From positions 1-64,000 of the forward strand of contig CALLLH010000003.1 of the NCBI GenBank assembly GCA_938082505.1: a DNA stretch of 64,000 nt. Direction: 5' to 3'. The position numbers were made by a program, and so were the translations under genes. The stretch comes from an uncultured Flavobacteriales bacterium (GTDB lineage Bacteria; Bacteroidota; Bacteroidia; Flavobacteriales_D; Sanyastnellaceae). Below, in pieces: positions 61,502-64,000 of this stretch. Position 1 is the first letter of the stretch. Each line of letters starts with the position of its first letter. The notes under the pieces were generated by a model. That model did not search any database. It saw only the letters and a list, made by a program, of their open reading frames with translations, and was not told the origin of the DNA.

Positions 61502-62068
61502 TTACTTCTTGACCCGCTCGGAATACTCTCCCGTACGGGTGTCGACCTTGATCCGGTCCCCGGTATTGATGAACAAGGGCACCCGCACTTCCGTGCCGGT
61601 GTCGATGGTGGCCGGCTTGAGCGTGTTCGTAGCCGTATCCCCCTTGACGCCGGGCTCCGTGTACGTGACCTCCGCCTCGATGTGGCTGGGCAAAGTGGCA
61701 CTCAGTGGCCTCTCCTCCTCCGCGTGGAACACGATGAGGCATTTCATCTCATCCTGCAGGAATTGGGGATTGTCGATGAGGTGCTTTTCGAGGCTGATCT
61801 GCTCGAAGGACTCCGAATTCATGAAGTTGTAGCCCATATCGTCCTCGTAGAGGTACGTGTGCTCCCGGGTCTCCACGCGGATTACATCAATCTTGGCTCC
61901 GGTGTTGTAGGAGTGCTCGATGATCTTGCCGTTCTCGAGGTTTTTCAACTTGGTCCAGACATTGCCGGCCCCCCGGGCCGTCTTCTTGTGAAGGAATTCG
62001 AGGACCTGATAGAGCCCGCCCTGATGGCGCAGGCAGAGTCCGTTCTTGATATCGGAAGTGGTTGCCAT
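61502..62068 (-). CDS. efp: translation elongation factor P with arginine at the modified tip
   Basis: EF-P relieves ribosome stalling at polyproline. The 188-residue protein has the KOW-like domain I, OB domains II and III, and closes with TYTEPGVKGDTATNTLKPATID and VPLFINTGDRIKVDTRTGEY, standard for EF-P. The tip loop reads HKKTARGAGNVWTKLKNL: where most Bacteroidota EF-P (as I recall them) have KPGKG with a modifiable Lys, this protein has Arg32 (codon at 61973-61975). Arg32 is the rhamnosylated residue in EarP-type EF-P of Pseudomonas and relatives, but the flanking residues differ. The PP2C gene follows 6 bases later. Confidence 0.93.
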   Translation of the reverse strand: MATTSDIKNGLCLRHQGGLYQVLEFLHKKTARGAGNVWTKLKNLENGKIIEHSYNTGAKIDVIRVETREHTYLYEDDMGYNFMNSESFEQISLEKHLIDNPQFLQDEMKCLIVFHAEEERPLSATLPSHIEAEVTYTEPGVKGDTATNTLKPATIDTGTEVRVPLFINTGDRIKVDTRTGEYSERVKK

Positions 62069-62139
62069 TTGATCAATTTCTGTGATTGCTGAACCCGACC
62101 GTCTTGGTCTTTAGGGCTCAGGGTTCGGCAATATAGATG

Positions 62140-63846
62140 CTACCCCACTCGCCGCGATGCCCGCTGCGGTCGGAATTCCACCCTGATGGCGTGGATTCCG
62201 GAGGATGGCGTCTGCGGACTTTGGCGTCCATGCATGCCGCGGAGTCTCCAATTGACACCGCACCTCCAGGCCCCGTCCGGAGAGCGCCAATGGAAGTATC
62301 CTTGGGCTCCAGCGCCCTTCAGGGCGACCGCCGGCCGGCCATCCCACCCCTGGACATAGCGGGCCGGTGCCGATTCCGCTCCCCACGATTGGGCCACACC
62401 CCACCTGAAACCTTGGCCCCGCAGTTGCTTCCAAGCCATGACCAGTGCCCATCCTGCGCCGGTACCGGATTCACTGCCCGCCACGACGAGGTGGATCCTC
62501 CATGTCCCATCCGCAGGCAGAGGGAGCGTCCCCTGCCTCCGCAGTTCCCATGACCATTCCGGTGCACCCGAAGTGACGAGCACCCCGTCCTGGCCGCGGG
62601 CTTCCTCAGCGGACCATGAAGTCCTGAACTGGCTCCGCATCGCGCCATACTCCACTCGAATGGCGCTTGTTCTCCGCACCCTGAAGGGCGGCGGACCTGA
62701 CCATTGGAACCCCATTCTGAACCAACCCCTGAAGCGGCCGTCGAAGGCCAGACCCCCGTTGATTTCACCGCCCGGCCGCGTCTCCTCGTCGACCGGACCC
62801 GACCGAAATTCTCCTGCCGCCCACCTTGGATGACCCGGATGGTCGCGGCGCATCATCAAATGTCCCTCCCAATGCCTCGACCATGAATGCAACAGGCTCA
62901 TTCGCCCCTCCCAGCCCTTGCGAAATGCCGCGCCGCCCCAACGCCAACTCCAACCGCGTCCCTGCCCTCCGCCGTGCAGGCCACCGAGGGCCTGCATTGT
63001 GCCGCCATTCGATTCCAGGAACCTCAGCACCCATCCGCTTCGCCTTCCTTCGTTGCCCATGGCCGCAGACCAGTTCCGGCCGGGCCAAACCCTGCCCGCC
63101 AAACACCAATTGGGCAGCAATCGAGCTTCCCTTCCCAATTGACCCTTGCGCCATCCAGCGCCATCCAGAACGCCCCTCGCGCGCCAGCCCGAAGGACGGA
63201 TTCCCGTTCCGATGCGGTGGCTGCCCTCCATTCCTCCGAGGTCGTCGAAGGCGCCGGGTGTCCATTGAATCAACCCCTGACCGAACCGGGCTGCCAACGA
63301 CCCTACCCACCACTCGGAACGGGTGCCCGGACGATGCAGGTATCCTGTGAGCAATGCCTCTCCGTCACTGTCTTGAGACAGCCTCAAGCCCGCTCCGAGC
63401 CCATTGGACTGAAGGTGACGCCACGCACAACGGGCGTTCAACCCCGGACTGTCCCCTACAGCGACATTCCGCTGAAGGCGCACTGACAACCCGCTCCCTT
63501 CCCTCCTTCCGGGAGCAGCAAGGGACCGGGAGAAGACCCTCTGCCACTCCGGAATGGAGGTCAGACACGGCATGACTTCCCGTGCACGGAACTGTCCGAG
63601 ATGACGGGCGATGGCCTGTTGGGTCCACACCCCGGCCAGGTCCTCCTCCATCCCCTCCGACAGCATGCTGCATTCTTCTGTTGTCAGGCATCCCGCATCC
63701 CAAGCGAGGGCAATCAGCGGCGCATCCGGAATCGCATCCAAGGCCGCCTGACCGCGCACATTGGATGGGACTCCCGTCCAGAAGACCATGACAAGCCGCG
63801 CAACCATCCGGTAGCCCGTCCCTCGTTGAGCCCGCGCCTCCTTCAT
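62140..63846 (-). CDS. barrel-like envelope protein, possibly related to helix-hairpin-helix barrel proteins
   Basis: A 568-residue protein with a hydrophobic N-terminus (RMVARLVMVFWTGVPSNVRGQA) fit for export. Residues about 30-100 (LIALAWDAGCLTTEECSML, AREVMPCLTSIPEW) look like worn helix-hairpin-helix units, and the remainder is Trp/Gly/Arg-rich with alternating barrel-like strands (SLAARFGQGLIQWTPGAFDDL, HRIGTGIRPSGWRARG). That order, helix-hairpin-helix then barrel with FGQGL and RGIRPS phrases, resembles a Bacteroidota family I know as ComEA-like/helix-hairpin-helix proteins of about 650-700 residues; this one is shorter and its DNA-binding motif looks degenerate. Its ATG overlaps the stop of the upstream gene by 4 bases. 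Confidence 0.5.
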   Translation of the reverse strand: MKEARAQRGTGYRMVARLVMVFWTGVPSNVRGQAALDAIPDAPLIALAWDAGCLTTEECSMLSEGMEEDLAGVWTQQAIARHLGQFRAREVMPCLTSIPEWQRVFSRSLAAPGRREGSGLSVRLQRNVAVGDSPGLNARCAWRHLQSNGLGAGLRLSQDSDGEALLTGYLHRPGTRSEWWVGSLAARFGQGLIQWTPGAFDDLGGMEGSHRIGTGIRPSGWRARGVLDGAGWRKGQLGREARLLPNWCLAGRVWPGRNWSAAMGNEGRRSGWVLRFLESNGGTMQALGGLHGGGQGRGWSWRWGGAAFRKGWEGRMSLLHSWSRHWEGHLMMRRDHPGHPRWAAGEFRSGPVDEETRPGGEINGGLAFDGRFRGWFRMGFQWSGPPPFRVRRTSAIRVEYGAMRSQFRTSWSAEEARGQDGVLVTSGAPEWSWELRRQGTLPLPADGTWRIHLVVAGSESGTGAGWALVMAWKQLRGQGFRWGVAQSWGAESAPARYVQGWDGRPAVALKGAGAQGYFHWRSPDGAWRCGVNWRLRGMHGRQSPQTPSSGIHAIRVEFRPQRASRRVG

Positions 63847-64000
63847 TCAAGCCACTGGTCCAGGATCCATTGTCCCGGATCGGACCCCACATCTGTTGCG
63901 CTGCCGAAGTCAATGCCGCCCCACGGAATGTCTCCGCGCAGGATGCCCAATTTCAAGCTGAGGCCGGTTGAGGGCCCCAAGCCATCCGTCGCGGTCCAAC
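63843..64000 (-). CDS. unknown protein, C-terminal part (rest beyond right edge)
   Basis: The minus strand is open from the right edge to a TGA at 63843-63845, giving the last 52 residues, ending GSDPGQWILDQWLE after SLKLGILRGDIPWGGIDFGS. I do not recognise the family. The stop lies inside the start of the barrel-like gene (ATGA overlap), so the two are probably co-translated and may work together. Confidence 0.6.
   Translation of the reverse strand, partial: WTATDGLGPSTGLSLKLGILRGDIPWGGIDFGSATDVGSDPGQWILDQWLE

Noticed and set aside
1-64000. Search for transposases, integrases, phage genes, toxin-antitoxin pairs, restriction systems or biosynthetic clusters
   Set aside because: None seen; apart from secreted and unknown proteins the window is housekeeping and envelope genes.

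Overview
The window reads as chromosomal DNA from a GC-rich member of the Bacteroidota, most likely a free-living (marine or freshwater) Flavobacteriales-type lineage. The support is direct: an lpxC-fabZ fusion gene, the type IX secretion / gliding genes porU, porV, porP/sprF and gldJ, secreted proteins ending in type IX sorting domains (type A and gliding-type B), few convincing Shine-Dalgarno sites, and Bacteroidota-type -7 boxes (TAnnTTTG and a TAnnTTCG variant). I see no transposase, integrase, phage gene, rRNA operon or CRISPR array. Genes are packed with short gaps and many 1- or 4-base stop/start overlaps.

Layout. 1-558: 5' part of a secreted protein leaving the left edge. 830-975: tRNA-Phe with promoter and hairpin. 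996-6071: aroB, then the lipid A genes lpxD, lpxC-fabZ, lpxA and an ABC ATPase. 6200-7504: a type IX cargo protein with a duplicated domain. 7566-9461: DUF4301 protein and an orphan Hpt protein. 9539-14884: galE, then on the minus strand a PAP2-like membrane protein, rpoN, asnS and a LolD-type ATPase. 15010-17154: a large gliding-CTD adhesin-like protein. 17171-19559: gpmI and a methyltransferase. 19605-22005: tRNA-Val and a vanadium-haloperoxidase-like secreted enzyme with a dockerin-like tail. 22011-26723: folC, a TonB-exbD-exbB energy-transduction set and nhaD. 26742-31255: amino-acid dehydrogenase, anmK, acyl-CoA dehydrogenase, and an unknown membrane-anchored protein.

31358-41221 is a long minus-strand run read porU, porV, ispF, pdhA, pdhC (E2), recG. 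Divergent from it are porP/sprF and gldJ (41359-44185), followed by murF and tyrS. 46891-51341 holds a PiT-like carrier, a LuxE-like acyl-protein synthetase, a small lipoprotein and a Na/Pi cotransporter. 51459-55775 is a 1438-residue modular secreted protein with nine Cys-bracketed 21-residue repeats and the same kind of short dockerin-like tail seen on the haloperoxidase. 55902-60351 has rnhB, a glycosyltransferase, a Wzz-like protein and an O-antigen ligase (surface polysaccharide). 60272-64000 has a PP2C/SpoIIE phosphatase, efp, a barrel-like protein and the 3' end of another gene.

How the parts relate: the lipid A, polysaccharide, TonB, LolD, and type IX genes all build or load the outer membrane and cell surface; the large secreted proteins are probable clients of that machinery. 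The most unusual observations are (i) -7-like boxes placed only 4-7 bases before many start codons, implying leaderless transcripts, (ii) an EF-P whose modified tip lysine is replaced by arginine, and (iii) a dockerin-like C-terminal tail shared by two unrelated secreted proteins.
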